Shown piece by piece: positions 16,311-24,922 of a stretch of 47,640 nucleotides of DNA. The stretch spans positions 65,670-113,309 of the forward strand of contig NZ_NUNF01000023.1 in NCBI RefSeq assembly GCF_002585305.1, read 5' to 3'. The stretch comes from Bacillus sp. AFS037270 (GTDB lineage: Bacteria; Bacillota; Bacilli; Bacillales_B; DSM-18226). Every line of letters starts with the position of its first letter. The stretch's first letter is position 1. Position numbers and translations under genes: made by a program. Under the pieces are notes generated by a model. That model was not told the DNA's origin. It did no database searches and was given only the letters and a program-made list of their open reading frames with translations.

Positions 16311-17690
16311 TTGGACAAATTTAGAATTGAGAAGGATACTCTAGGTGAAATTCGAGTTCCCGAAGATAAATATTGGGGAGCTCAGACACAGCGGAGCAAA
16401 GAAAATTTTAAAATTGGTGAAGAAAAAATGCCGATTGAAGTCATTTATGGGCTGGCATTTATTAAAAAAGCTGCGGCGATCGTTAATTCAAAATTAGGGA
16501 AGCTTGATGAAGTTAAAATGAGTATCATCGTAAACGTATGTAATGAGATACATAATGGGGATTATGATCAGCATTTTCCATTACTAGTTTGGCAAACCGG
16601 CAGTGGTACCCAATCTAATATGAATGTCAATGAAGTGATCGCCAATCGGGCAAACCAAAAACTTGTCGATATGGGAAGAGCAGAAAGAATTCATCCAAAT
16701 GATGATGTAAATATGTCTCAAAGTTCGAATGATACTTTCCCAACAGCCATGCATATAGCAGCTTATATGAAAATTACAAGTCACTTAATCCCAGGGATTT
16801 TAGAACTGATAAATACTCTACAAGAAAAAGAGAAGTCTTTTGCTGACATAGTCAAAATAGGCAGAACCCATTTACAGGATGCAACCCCACTTACCCTTGG
16901 CCAGGAAATCAGCGGCTGGAGGGCGATGCTTGAAAAAGATGTACAGATGATTAAGGGAGCTTGCCTGCATCTATTGAATTTGGCAATAGGAGGAACAGCG
17001 GTAGGGACAGGCATTAATGCCCATCCACAATTTGGACAAATGATGGCTGAGGAACTTAGCAAGCTAACGAGTTATTCCTTTAAATCTTCAGATAATAAAT
17101 TTCATGCACTGACAAGTCATGATGAAATTGTTTTTGTGCACGGTGCATTAAAAGCATTGGCTGCTGATTTAATGAAAATGGCTAATGATGTCCGTTGGCT
17201 TGCTAGTGGACCACGCAGTGGAATAGGTGAGATTAGTATTCCTGCAAATGAACCGGGAAGTTCCATTATGCCGGGAAAAGTCAATCCAACACAAAGCGAA
17301 GCCTTAACGATGGTTGCCTGCCAGATTTTTGGAAATGACGCTGCAATTGGTTTTGCTGCCAGTCAAGGTAATTTCGAGTTAAATGTCTTTAAACCAGTTA
17401 TTATTTATAATCTCATTCAGACAATAAGGCTTCTTAGCGATGGGATTCGGTCCTTTAATGAAAATTGTGCAATAGGAATTGAAGCAAACGTAGAAAAGAT
17501 TAAAAATAATGTGGAGCGGTCGTTAATGTTAGTTACAGCGCTTAATCCACATATTGGCTATGAAAAAGCAGCGGAAATTGCAAAGCTTGCTTTTAAGGAA
17601 AATAGTACCCTAAAAGAAGCAGCACTTAAAACGGGTTACGTAACGGAAGAACAATTTACTGAGTGGATCCAGCCTGAAAAGATGGTGTAA
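16311..17690 (+). CDS. fumC: Class II fumarate hydratase
   Basis: A 459-residue protein with all hallmark blocks of Fum[22 protein letters not shown] near the start (read in two halves), [39 protein letters not shown], and the signature [13 protein letters not shown] with the catalytic Ser loop. It interconverts fumarate and malate in the TCA cycle in the cytoplasm. I choose TTG 16311 because GAGGTGG precedes it and the product then begins like other FumC proteins ([13 protein letters not shown]). An ATG 45 bases upstream is in frame but has no SD. Monocistronic, ending at a strong GC hairpin. Confidence 0.95.
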   Translation: MDKFRIEKDTLGEIRVPEDKYWGAQTQRSKENFKIGEEKMPIEVIYGLAFIKKAAAIVNSKLGKLDEVKMSIIVNVCNEIHNGDYDQHFPLLVWQTGSGTQSNMNVNEVIANRANQKLVDMGRAERIHPNDDVNMSQSSNDTFPTAMHIAAYMKITSHLIPGILELINTLQEKEKSFADIVKIGRTHLQDATPLTLGQEISGWRAMLEKDVQMIKGACLHLLNLAIGGTAVGTGINAHPQFGQMMAEELSKLTSYSFKSSDNKFHALTSHDEIVFVHGALKALAADLMKMANDVRWLASGPRSGIGEISIPANEPGSSIMPGKVNPTQSEALTMVACQIFGNDAAIGFAASQGNFELNVFKPVIIYNLIQTIRLLSDGIRSFNENCAIGIEANVEKIKNNVERSLMLVTALNPHIGYEKAAEIAKLAFKENSTLKEAALKTGYVTEEQFTEWIQPEKMV

Positions 17691-17697
17691 CAGTGAA

Positions 17698-17724
17698 AGC
17701 CCCCTCCGTCAATAGGAGGGGGCT
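17698..17724. terminator. GC-rich hairpin between fumC and the SASP gene
   Basis: AGCCCCCTCC / GGAGGGGGCT, a 10-bp stem with a 7-nt loop between convergent genes. Neither strand has a long T run, but strength and position suggest a shared terminator. Confidence 0.7.
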
Positions 17725-17764
17725 AAGCCATATTATTAATTTGTACAATAAAGTTTGTTAAAGA

Positions 17765-17971
17765 TTAGCGTTGGAATCCGCCGCCAAGTTGAGATTCTGC
17801 CATAGCTACAAGACGCTTAGTGATTTCTCCTCCGACAGAACCGTTTGCACGTGAAGTAGTATCTGCACCAAGATTTACGCCAAACTCTTGAGCAATTTCA
17901 TACTTCATTTGGTTAAGTGCTTGTTCTACGCCTGGTACTAAAAGTTGATTAGAGTTGTTGTTACTTGCCAT
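17765..17971 (-). CDS. Alpha/beta-type small acid-soluble spore protein
   Basis: A 68-residue SASP with the two family signatures: the germination protease site EIAQEFG (residues 25-31) and the C-terminal DNA-binding block [15 protein letters not shown]. It coats and protects spore DNA and supplies amino acids at germination. The start follows GAGGAG at an unusually long spacing of about 12 nt. A near-consensus sigma-G promoter lies about 210-240 bp upstream, giving an exceptionally long, structured 5' leader with two tRNA-like folds. Monocistronic. Confidence 0.97.
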   Translation of the reverse strand: MASNNNSNQLLVPGVEQALNQMKYEIAQEFGVNLGADTTSRANGSVGGEITKRLVAMAESQLGGGFQR

Positions 17972-18000
17972 AGTTGAATAACACTCCTCTTATTAATTTT

Positions 18001-18047
18001 GGGGTCAGTATGGAATTGAACCATAATATTGCCACCTGGCCTAACCC
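18001..18047 (-). ncRNA. Mini-tRNA-like fold 2 in the SASP leader
   Basis: On the minus strand GGGTTAG pairs with CTGACCC (7 bp, one G-T) like an acceptor stem. A GCC-AGGT-GGC hairpin occupies the D-arm position. A perfect T-arm follows: TATGG / CCATA around the 7-nt loop TTCAATT, which fits the TTCRANY pattern. No anticodon arm is present. The 3' neighbour is C then AAA, so no CCA. It ends about 29 bases before the SASP ATG. Pairings are directly visible; the role is unknown. Confidence 0.6.
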
Positions 18048-18050
18048 ATA

Positions 18051-18069
18051 TTATCAATGTTGCTGATAA
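18051..18069 (-). other. Hairpin between the two tRNA-like folds
   Basis: TTATCA / TGATAA, 6 bp with a 7-nt loop (GCAACAT on the minus strand), in the linker of the SASP leader. It also overlaps a weaker promoter-like GATAATA, so it could instead be part of a second, proximal sigma-G promoter (CTAATA, 18 nt, GATAATA). Confidence 0.4.
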
Positions 18070-18099
18070 AGAATATTAGTAATTGGAGATAATTCATTT

Positions 18100-18154
18100 T
18101 GGTTGGATGATCCGGAGTTGCACCGGATACTACCCTTGTTGTTGGCTTCATCCA
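18100..18154 (-). ncRNA. Mini-tRNA-like fold 1 with CCA end in the SASP leader
   Basis: On the minus strand TGGATGA pairs perfectly with TCATCCA (7-bp acceptor-like stem), followed by A-CCA as in a mature tRNA end. The T-arm TCCGG / CCGGA encloses the 7-nt loop TGCAACT and abuts the acceptor stem as in tRNA. The D-arm position holds a weak 3-bp GCC/GGT hairpin with 9-nt loop. There is no anticodon arm. The transcript should start about 25 bases upstream. Confidence 0.65.
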
Positions 18155-18181
18155 TCGGTGTAATTGTTGCTTTGTAATCTT

Positions 18182-18211
18182 TATTATGATTAATTTTTAG
18201 AGTTCTATTCA
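18182..18211 (-). promoter_or_regulatory. Sigma-G promoter of the SASP gene
   Basis: TGAATA (18206-18211), 17-nt spacer, CATAATA (18182-18188) on the minus strand. This is essentially the consensus for the forespore sigma-G factor, as expected for a SASP gene. The predicted start near 18175 places a leader of about 205 nt before the ATG. Confidence 0.85.
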
Positions 18212-18300
18212 AAAAAATAAATTAGAAATTTATTCCATTACATATGAAGGTTAAGTTAACACAAACTAAGATTATCTTATAAATAAAAGGGTGAAGAATA

Positions 18301-18543
18301 GTGGCAATATGCCCGGTATGTAATGGATTAAGGGAAGTCTATTTAATGTGTACGAATTGCGGAGAACCTATGTTAGAAGCGGGGAGGCTCATTGATTTTT
18401 TTGATGATTACAGCCCCTATATGGAAATTGATTTAATGAAGCTTGAGGATGGATATCCAGATACGAATTCAGGTCAAAAGTGCCCGCATCTATATAGATG
18501 CCCGGCCTGTCATCATGATGAAGTGATTCTTATAAAAGAATAA
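18301..18543 (+). CDS. Small zinc-ribbon-like protein
   Basis: An 80-residue protein with CPVC and CTNC near the N terminus and CPHLYRCPAC near the C terminus. The six Cys and several His could form one or two zinc sites of ribbon type. The middle is acidic (FFDDYSPYMEIDLMKLEDG). I do not recognise the family. GTG start with AAAAGGGTG upstream. It is divergent from the SASP gene, so it may share the intergenic region, but no clear promoter is visible on this strand. Confidence 0.75.
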   Translation: MAICPVCNGLREVYLMCTNCGEPMLEAGRLIDFFDDYSPYMEIDLMKLEDGYPDTNSGQKCPHLYRCPACHHDEVILIKE

Positions 18544-18566
18544 CCCCGTTACCTTAGATAACGGGG
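18535..18566. terminator. Terminator between the zinc-ribbon gene and msmX
   Basis: CCCCGTTA / TAACGGGG, 8 bp with a 7-nt loop, between convergent genes. The minus strand continues TTATTCTTTT. Confidence 0.75.
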
Positions 18567-18583
18567 CAGATTCTCTTTAATAT

Positions 18584-19696
18584 TTATCTTTCATTAATTG
18601 TTCTAATACGAGATTCCGTATCAGCATCAAAGAAATGTGCTTTATTTAAGTCAAAAGCAAGATCAACAGTTTGTCCAGGGTGAACATCAGCACGTGAATC
18701 TAAACGAGCAACGAAGTCCTGACCGCTGATACTAGAATATACCATTAATTCTGCACCAGTTAACTCGGCAACATCGATATTGGCTTTAATCTTTGTTCCA
18801 GCTGATGCTTCGATAAAGACAGGCTCATCATGGATATCTTCTGGACGTACGCCAAGGATTACTTCTTTTCCAACATAACCTTGCTCACGAAGGAATTTCA
18901 TTTTTCCTTCTGGAACAGCAATCGTAGTATTACCGATCACAAATTTTCCATCTTGTAGTTTACCATTAAAGAAGTTCATTGCAGGTGAACCGATGAAGCC
19001 GCCAACAAAAACATTCTCAGGCTTTTCATATACTTCTTTAGGAGAACCAACCTGTTGGATAACACCGTCTTTCATAACTACCAAACGTGTTGCCATTGTC
19101 ATCGCTTCTGTCTGGTCGTGGGTAACGTAGATAGTAGTAGTATCAAGACGGCGGTGAAGCTTAGCAATCTCTGCACGCATCGCAACACGAAGTTTAGCGT
19201 CCAGGTTTGATAATGGCTCGTCCATTAAGAATACTTTTGCGTCACGAACAATCGCACGGCCTAGGGCAACACGCTGACGCTGACCGCCTGAAAGTGCTTT
19301 TGGCTTACGAGTTAAATAAGCTTCTAAGCCAAGAATTTTTGCTGCTTCTTTAACACGACGGTCGATTTCATCTTTTGGAAATTTGCGTAACTTCAATCCG
19401 AAAGCCATGTTATCATATACAGTCATATGTGGATATAGAGCATAGTTTTGGAATACCATAGCGATATCACGGTCTTTAGGAGCTACATCGTTTACTCTTT
19501 TTCCATCAATGTAAAAGTCGCCTTTTGAGATATCTTCAAGTCCAGCGATCATTCGAAGTGTTGTAGATTTACCGCAGCCAGATGGACCTACAAACACGAT
19601 AAATTCCTTATCTTCGATATGCAAGTTGAAATCCTGTACAGCCGTTACTTTATTATCGTAAATTTTATAAATATGATCTAATTTTAATTCAGCCAT
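18584..19696 (-). CDS. msmX: Multi-sugar ABC transporter ATPase MsmX (UgpC type)
   Basis: A 370-residue ABC ATPase: Walker A GPSGCGKST (about 37-45), Q-loop in VFQNYALYPHMTV, signature LSGGQRQRV, Walker B VFLMDEPLSN, switch His in THDQTEAM, then an OB-like regulatory domain from about 240 (GVRPEDIH). It is the shared energising subunit for several carbohydrate importers in Bacillus, acting at the inner face of the membrane. In B. subtilis msmX also lies beside yxkF, as here. GGGAGG lies before the ATG. A catabolite-response-like site sits about 85 bp upstream. Confidence 0.92.
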   Translation of the reverse strand: MAELKLDHIYKIYDNKVTAVQDFNLHIEDKEFIVFVGPSGCGKSTTLRMIAGLEDISKGDFYIDGKRVNDVAPKDRDIAMVFQNYALYPHMTVYDNMAFGLKLRKFPKDEIDRRVKEAAKILGLEAYLTRKPKALSGGQRQRVALGRAIVRDAKVFLMDEPLSNLDAKLRVAMRAEIAKLHRRLDTTTIYVTHDQTEAMTMATRLVVMKDGVIQQVGSPKEVYEKPENVFVGGFIGSPAMNFFNGKLQDGKFVIGNTTIAVPEGKMKFLREQGYVGKEVILGVRPEDIHDEPVFIEASAGTKIKANIDVAELTGAELMVYSSISGQDFVARLDSRADVHPGQTVDLAFDLNKAHFFDADTESRIRTINER

Positions 19697-19778
19697 TTTT
19701 TTCTTCCTCCCTGTGTAAGTTGTATCTTTAGTTTACAGGGAATGAAAACATTTACATATGGACAGGTTGCACAAAAAG

Positions 19779-19792
19779 TGAAAACGCTTTTT
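19779..19792. promoter_or_regulatory. CcpA-binding (cre) site upstream of msmX
   Basis: TGAAAACGCTTTTT matches the cre consensus TGWAANCGNTNWCA at 12 of 14 positions; the reverse complement fits equally well. Its position between yxkF and msmX fits carbon catabolite control of msmX. Confidence 0.6.
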
Positions 19793-19803
19793 TGGGCATG
19801 TTG

Positions 19804-20706
19804 TCATTTTTTTTGTTCATATAGGAGGCAGGCTAAGAAGACGGTAAAAGCTCCGTAAAAATCTTTGAGGCTAATACCTGTTTTTTCAACAAATTTATCA
19901 ATTCGATACTGTAGCGTATTTCGATGAATATATAATTTTTTGGCTGTCATGCTGGCGTTTAAATTGTTTTCAAGAAAGACTTTAATCGTTGAAAACATTT
20001 CATAATCCTCGTTAAATAAGTCAATAATTTCTTGACTAACTTTTGCTTTTAATTCAGGGGGCAACTGATAGGCTAAATAGGCAGGTAATACCCGTTCAAA
20101 CGTAAAGATATTAAATAAGCCCATTTGTGAAAGGGCAAATGTAAAATACTCTTTCTCTTGGTGAAATTTGCTAGGTAACTGCCCTGAAAAAAGGATTGGT
20201 TTACCGATGTAAAAAGAAATTTTTACATAAAAATCGCTTTCTAGTGTTTCGGACATTGAAAGGATCTCTTCCTCTGAAAGTGACATCGTATTCTTCTCTT
20301 CTATCACAATCCCTCGGCTTCCGCCTTCCCAAAAAATGATTATATCTTCAGTGAAAAAACCTTTCAAAGCTGATTCTATTTCAGGCTGATTTGTTTCAGC
20401 TCCGTTTATGTTGAATTGAATTATTCTTAGAGAATTTCCAGCTAAATGACTAGGCATGGGACCATTTGAATATAGAAAATCATGCCACGCTTTTACAGTT
20501 GGGTGGAGGTTTGAACTTGGAAATTCTACCAAAGTATAGAGTACTGTAAGGAGGTTTAATTCCCGTTCATTTAGCTCTGTTTTAGGAATTCCAATCCATT
20601 CATCCTCTGATTCACTGCAAAAGTAAAGAAACCGTTCTGATGGATTTTCAGGCTTGCTGGGAAAAAGGATGGAATTTTGATAGAGTGACAATAATTTTTT
20701 TATCAT
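19804..20706 (-). CDS. yxkF: PucR/CdaR-type regulator (YxkF-like)
   Basis: A 300-residue protein ending in a PucR-type HTH: FLENNLNASMTAKKLYIHR followed by NTLQYRIDKFVEKTG. The first 230 residues form a divergent ligand or regulatory region with no recognised motif. In B. subtilis yxkF is the neighbour of msmX, supporting the name. It may regulate msmX or sugar transport, but that is inference. The SD (GGGGAAAT) is weak and distant. No terminator separates it from msmX, so some read-through is possible. Confidence 0.75.
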   Translation of the reverse strand: MIKKLLSLYQNSILFPSKPENPSERFLYFCSESEDEWIGIPKTELNERELNLLTVLYTLVEFPSSNLHPTVKAWHDFLYSNGPMPSHLAGNSLRIIQFNINGAETNQPEIESALKGFFTEDIIIFWEGGSRGIVIEEKNTMSLSEEEILSMSETLESDFYVKISFYIGKPILFSGQLPSKFHQEKEYFTFALSQMGLFNIFTFERVLPAYLAYQLPPELKAKVSQEIIDLFNEDYEMFSTIKVFLENNLNASMTAKKLYIHRNTLQYRIDKFVEKTGISLKDFYGAFTVFLACLLYEQKK

Positions 20707-20784
20707 GTTTTATTTCCCCGTTTATTAAATTTTTCAGGCTTTAGGCAATATTATACCAATAGTGTGGCAGCGCATAAAAGATAA

Positions 20785-20818
20785 ATGGCTGTACCTGTTA
20801 AATTATTAGGTACAGCCA
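20785..20818 (-). terminator. Hairpin after the DUF4025-like gene
   Basis: GGCTGTACCT / AGGTACAGCC, a perfect 10-bp stem with an 11-nt loop, followed on the minus strand by ATTTATCTTTT. A probable terminator. Confidence 0.7.
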
Positions 20819-20826
20819 CTACACCA

Positions 20827-21021
20827 TTATTCAATTTCTGCTGGTGGTTGTTCTTTAGGAAGATCATGCGCTTCTTCAATATTTGCAGCATCCTGGCGGG
20901 CATGGACTGAACCTCCGGACAAGCCTTCATTGATCATACGGTCTACATCTACATAAGCCTTATCTCTGCCTTCATAGGCTGATTCATTACTGGTTATATT
21001 ATTTTTACTCATCACAGTCAC
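20827..21021 (-). CDS. Small acidic protein, YozQ/DUF4025-like
   Basis: A 64-residue hydrophilic protein with the block ESAYEGRDKAYVDVDRMINEG and an acidic, Pro-rich C terminus; no Cys and no membrane segment. From memory it resembles the DUF4025 (YozQ) family of Bacillus, function unknown. AGGAGG at 5-nt spacing supports the GTG start at 21021; an ATG nine bases downstream is the alternative. Monocistronic with its own terminator. Confidence 0.65.
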   Translation of the reverse strand: MTVMSKNNITSNESAYEGRDKAYVDVDRMINEGLSGGSVHARQDAANIEEAHDLPKEQPPAEIE

Positions 21022-21147
21022 CCTTTCCTCCTAAAAAATGAATCATTTGAATCATTATCCTTTTTGGCTCAGGGTATACTCCCTTGCACAATAAGAGATT
21101 ATTACCTTAGTGTGAGGCAAAGGGTGAGAGTTCATGCATTTTTCTCT

Positions 21148-21357
21148 TTATTCATAAACATGAAAAAGCATTAATTCATGAATTTGGCTCTTTAATGGTT
21201 CAAGGTCCACTTGTTCTGGCGCAGTTCCAGTCCATTCAATGGTTCCAGTTTGGTGATAAATACCGGTATATCTCTTTTTTTTATAATAAAAGGAAATTGA
21301 CCAGCCAGGAATATTTTGATTTGAAAATAACGGATTATATTGAAAGTGCATAAGCAT
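21148..21357 (-). CDS. yheE: YheE family protein
   Basis: A 69-residue protein containing HFQYNPLFSNQNIPGWSISF and ELMLFHVYE, as in YheE (DUF5342) of Bacillus. Function unknown. It lies 70 bp downstream of the last ATP-grasp gene, the same neighbour as in B. subtilis (yheE-yheD-yheC), and is probably in that operon. ATG 21357 is preferred because AAGGAGG lies 9 nt before it. The in-frame ATG nine bases upstream overlaps the SD. Confidence 0.8.
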   Translation of the reverse strand: MLMHFQYNPLFSNQNIPGWSISFYYKKKRYTGIYHQTGTIEWTGTAPEQVDLEPLKSQIHELMLFHVYE

Positions 21358-21435
21358 GGGAAACATCCTCCTTAAAGACGGTTATAAGTATAGCTTACCT
21401 TGTCTTATAGATGATGGATATCCTTTTTTTAAAAC

Positions 21436-22479
21436 TCAGGAAGATTCGTCTATTAGTTGGAGAAATAAGCGGCACAGGTTTTCGATTTTCCTTTCCTCAA
21501 TATCCGTTTCATCAAAGCTCATCGGTTTTGAATTTACCTCATAAATATAATATCGACCTGTTTTACTTAATCCTGCGTCAATGGTAAACTCACCGAAGTA
21601 ACCAAATTGCCTGGACAGTGATTTACCGATATTAGAAATAATCGTCTGAAAAAATTCATCATGCTCATTTGATTGCAACAGGTGATAGGGAAGGAGCCTG
21701 CCTCCTGTTGGGATATGAGTTGTGATTTCCTGCTCCTGGGAAAGCCGGATTCCCACACCTGTTAGAGTATAATTATCCTGATTGCCGTGTGCTAAGATAC
21801 GAAAATCAAAACGTTTGCCTTCATACTCTGCCGAAAGAATTTCTTCCTGGGCTAGATATTGTTTCTTAAATAACTCTTCGGCCCATTTCTCCCAAAAATG
21901 AGTAAAGGATGGGTAGCTGTCTTGTTTATTAATGCCCTTAAGTTGAATTTCTGAAGGGCCGTTCAGTCTTAAACGAACAATACCTTTTCCCTTTGAGGAT
22001 TGCGTAGGTTTTAAATAAATACCCCCGAATTTCTTTAGAAAGTCTAATAATTCATATTGCTCCTGCACAAGGATGGTTTCTGGTAAATACTCTCGAAGGA
22101 TGCTATCCTTTTTTAATAATTGGAAAAGTTTATATTTATCGATAAAACAAGGATTAAAAAAAGGTATTTTCTTTTCCTGTAAGTACGCAAATAACCATTG
22201 ACTCTTTTCATCTTTTTCTGAAGAACGAAACGGGATGCGATTATAGACAAGATCCGGGAGAGGAAAGGATCCTTTTTTCCAACAGTTTTCTTCAGGCGAA
22301 TAGGAATATCCGTTTATATAATTAGTTTCCACTTCTTCCGGTATAAAGACAAAGCTTATTCCATTAAGTGAAATAAGCTTCTTTTGTAATTCTATAAAAA
22401 GTGGACCATTTCCGGCAATGGTTCCATCTGATTTACTTGCTGTCAAGATTCCAATCAATGGCGTGCTGTTACTTTTCAT
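21436..22479 (-). CDS. yheC: YheC-like ATP-grasp protein (copy B)
   Basis: A 347-residue protein of the YheC/YheD spore-coat-associated ATP-grasp family. Visible motifs: PDLVYNRIPFRS, KYKLFQLLKKDS, LPETILV, GGIYLKPTQSSKGKGIVRLR (glycine-rich nucleotide loop, read in parts), FDFRILAHGN and the metal-binding YEVNSKP. ATP-grasp enzymes join a carboxylate to an amine or similar group; the substrate here is unknown. It is the last of four tandem family members and overlaps the previous gene by 4 bp (ATGA), so it is translationally coupled. Confidence 0.85.
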   Translation of the reverse strand: MKSNSTPLIGILTASKSDGTIAGNGPLFIELQKKLISLNGISFVFIPEEVETNYINGYSYSPEENCWKKGSFPLPDLVYNRIPFRSSEKDEKSQWLFAYLQEKKIPFFNPCFIDKYKLFQLLKKDSILREYLPETILVQEQYELLDFLKKFGGIYLKPTQSSKGKGIVRLRLNGPSEIQLKGINKQDSYPSFTHFWEKWAEELFKKQYLAQEEILSAEYEGKRFDFRILAHGNQDNYTLTGVGIRLSQEQEITTHIPTGGRLLPYHLLQSNEHDEFFQTIISNIGKSLSRQFGYFGEFTIDAGLSKTGRYYIYEVNSKPMSFDETDIEERKIENLCRLFLQLIDESS

Positions 22480-23840
22480 TTAAATAATTCCTCTGGATGT
22501 AATAAGGACTGCTCCGTTATAAAAACGGCAAAGGCAATCGATAATTTCCGGGTTAATAAATCAAATTCTTTTAATTCCGGATGACTAAAGATCGACCTGC
22601 CCGGTTTTGAATTTGCTTCAAAAAGCCAAACATCTCCGTTTCGGTCAATACCTAAATCAAAGCCAATCTCACCAATTATTCCTTCGATATTTTTATCGAG
22701 TGCTTTACTTAGCAAGAGCGCGGCGTTACTTAGTTTTTCACGATAAATTTCTGCTTCTTCCTTAGGGAAAATTTCGCCAATTGTTTTGATATCCCCGCCG
22801 CTTCGTGCGTGGGTGGTTACACTGCCTTGACCGGCAATTTTTCCGGCAATGGCTGTTACCTGCCATTCACCGTTTTCGTCCTTATTAGTATGAATGCGGA
22901 AATCAATCGAACGTTGATCATTTCTAAGCAGATGGATCCCTTGCTGGACTAACATTCTATCTAGTGATTGTGCTGCAAACACCGATTGGAATAATCGTTC
23001 CAAGCTTGAGTATTTACGTAAACGATTAACACCTGCTTCATCTTGATACCGGCAATAATAATCGTCAGTGTGTTTGTCATAGATGACTTGATGAACACCA
23101 TGACCAAGACTGCCATTCTTTGGCTTTATAAAAATATGACCATACTTGGATAGCATCGTTTCGATTGAAGAAAAGGACGTAAATGGAAAAGTTTCTGGCA
23201 AGTAGGCTGTAACGGAAGAGTCTTGTTGCAGTCTTTCATAGATATCAAGTTTATTAAAGAAACCGGGATTGTACCAAGGAATCAGATATTCTTTTTGGAG
23301 ACGATTTCTCACTTTAATTAATTTAGGATTTTCCTCACTTTTTCGATTCGGCAGGCGGTCATAGATAACATTTGGGAAAGGGACTTCGATTGTTTGCCAA
23401 ACATTCTCTTCAAAAAAGTATCCTTCTATCGTACCCAACTCCCAATTAATATGCTGTTCCCCAAAAACAAAGGCAAGCGCACCGACAGAGCGATTTACAG
23501 AAAGGAGTTTCGCAAAAAACAAGGTCCTTTCACCAATAGGCTGTTCTGGGTATGAAGTAAAACCAGCAGTAAATATGCCAACTAACGGACCAATATAGAG
23601 AACCTCATCCTCTAGAAAGGCATGTAAGGGGACTTTAAAATAAGGAAACTGAATCGTCTCTTGGATTTTTCTGCTAATGACAATTCGGTCATTTTTATCA
23701 GGATGAGGAAAAAATTCCACATCCATTGATTTTGAGCCAAAAGCAATTCTTTTAATCTGTTTATCCTGAATTAAATTAGAAGGGCAAAAGACGATTAATT
23801 GATCATTTTGTGCAACTTCAATGAGATAATGTTTTCTCAT
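22476..23840 (-). CDS. yheD: YheD-like ATP-grasp protein (copy B)
   Basis: A 454-residue long-form member. Residues about 1-110 form the extra N-terminal domain typical of YheD. The ATP-grasp part has YDRLPNRKS, KLDIYERLQQDS, LPETFPF, IFIKPKNGSLGHGVH, RSIDFRIHTN, GEIGFDLGIDRNG and FEANSKPGR. YheD of B. subtilis localises around the forespore, so a role in spore coat assembly is likely. AAGGAAGG lies 6 nt before the ATG. It overlaps the upstream gene by 23 bp and the downstream gene by 4 bp. Confidence 0.87.
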   Translation of the reverse strand: MRKHYLIEVAQNDQLIVFCPSNLIQDKQIKRIAFGSKSMDVEFFPHPDKNDRIVISRKIQETIQFPYFKVPLHAFLEDEVLYIGPLVGIFTAGFTSYPEQPIGERTLFFAKLLSVNRSVGALAFVFGEQHINWELGTIEGYFFEENVWQTIEVPFPNVIYDRLPNRKSEENPKLIKVRNRLQKEYLIPWYNPGFFNKLDIYERLQQDSSVTAYLPETFPFTSFSSIETMLSKYGHIFIKPKNGSLGHGVHQVIYDKHTDDYYCRYQDEAGVNRLRKYSSLERLFQSVFAAQSLDRMLVQQGIHLLRNDQRSIDFRIHTNKDENGEWQVTAIAGKIAGQGSVTTHARSGGDIKTIGEIFPKEEAEIYREKLSNAALLLSKALDKNIEGIIGEIGFDLGIDRNGDVWLFEANSKPGRSIFSHPELKEFDLLTRKLSIAFAVFITEQSLLHPEELFK

Positions 23841-24921
23841 AATAGACCTTCCTTTCCGTTTGATCCGTCTCTGAAAGGTATTTTCCGTAAAGGAGCGGTT
23901 TGGTGTATAGAGATTCTTGTAATTCAGGGTTTGTAGATAGTAGGACCTTCCTTCCTGGTTTAGAGTTTATATCAAGAATCCAGATCGATCCGTCTTTGGC
24001 AATGCCAATATCCACACCAATTTCAAATAGTGGCATAAACGCACTCTCTAAGGTAATAGGGAGGCAGTTGAGTATATAAGTAAGCTCCTCCCTTATATAT
24101 TCAGCCTTAGCCGGCGGCAGGGAAACGAGCCACTCTTTAAAATTAATTACGGTCCCCCCGGCAGCTAGGTTTGATAGAATACCGCCCGTAGTTCCAATCC
24201 GAATTCCCCGCCCTTGTTCACCCCAGATTCCCAGCTCATTTTTTTGCAACAAAATCCGAATATCAAAGGGTTTGTGTTCCTTATTCGATAGCTCCAAATA
24301 CGGTTGCAGCAGATAATGGCGCTGTTTCAATAAAAGTGTTAACCATTGAATAAGCCTTGCCTCATTTGGAAAAATCCGTGAAATAATTCTTTTTTGCTTT
24401 TCTGTTTTAACATGAATCGTCTTTTCATTTTTCTTTAAATAGTAAATACCGTACCCCTGGGAACCATTGATCGGTTTTAATATAATTTTTTTCTTTAAAG
24501 TAAGTTCCTTTAAAACACTTTCAACATCTGAGACAGCTTGTGTTGAAGGTAAATAGGAGGATAGGGCAGTAGTCTTTAAAGCTTGATATAGTTCGAATTT
24601 ATTAGGTAAGCCATAGCCTAAAAATGTAATATCGCTACGGCTTTTTAACCAGGTTACGATGGGCAGGCATAGTTTGGAATGTTCCTCCTCTCCGTAAAAA
24701 CATCGATCATAAATGATAGTTGGGACGGGTGCTTGGCAAGGGATCCAAGAGTTTGACTTTGAATCAAACCTCCTCCCTTTTACATGGAGGTCATGGGGAT
24801 CGATATCGGATGGGATGAACCGGAATACCTCCATTCCCAATAACTCTGCACGTTTGGCCAACTCGTTTATATAAGCATTTTCACTTTCCATATTTAATGT
24901 CATAATACCAAATGTTAGCAA
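23818..24921 (-). CDS. yheC: YheC-like ATP-grasp protein (copy A)
   Basis: A 367-residue short-form member. Motifs: TIIYDRCFYG, KFELYQALKTTA, LPSTQAV, IILKPINGSQGYGIYYL, FDIRILLQKN, EIGVDIGIAKDG and DINSKPGRK. The metal-binding acidic residue is Asp instead of the Glu seen in the other three copies. TTG start with AAGGAGG inside the end of the preceding gene, one base after its stop, so coupling is tight. Closest in length and layout to B. subtilis YheC (about 363 aa). Confidence 0.85.
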   Translation of the reverse strand: MLTFGIMTLNMESENAYINELAKRAELLGMEVFRFIPSDIDPHDLHVKGRRFDSKSNSWIPCQAPVPTIIYDRCFYGEEEHSKLCLPIVTWLKSRSDITFLGYGLPNKFELYQALKTTALSSYLPSTQAVSDVESVLKELTLKKKIILKPINGSQGYGIYYLKKNEKTIHVKTEKQKRIISRIFPNEARLIQWLTLLLKQRHYLLQPYLELSNKEHKPFDIRILLQKNELGIWGEQGRGIRIGTTGGILSNLAAGGTVINFKEWLVSLPPAKAEYIREELTYILNCLPITLESAFMPLFEIGVDIGIAKDGSIWILDINSKPGRKVLLSTNPELQESLYTKPLLYGKYLSETDQTERKVYYEKTLSH

Positions 24922-24922
24922 T

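Noticed and set aside
18001..18154. Whole region as a normal or pseudo tRNA gene pair
   Set aside because: Neither fold has an anticodon arm and each is only 47-55 nt, so a genuine aminoacyl tRNA is excluded; kept instead as tRNA-like leader structures.
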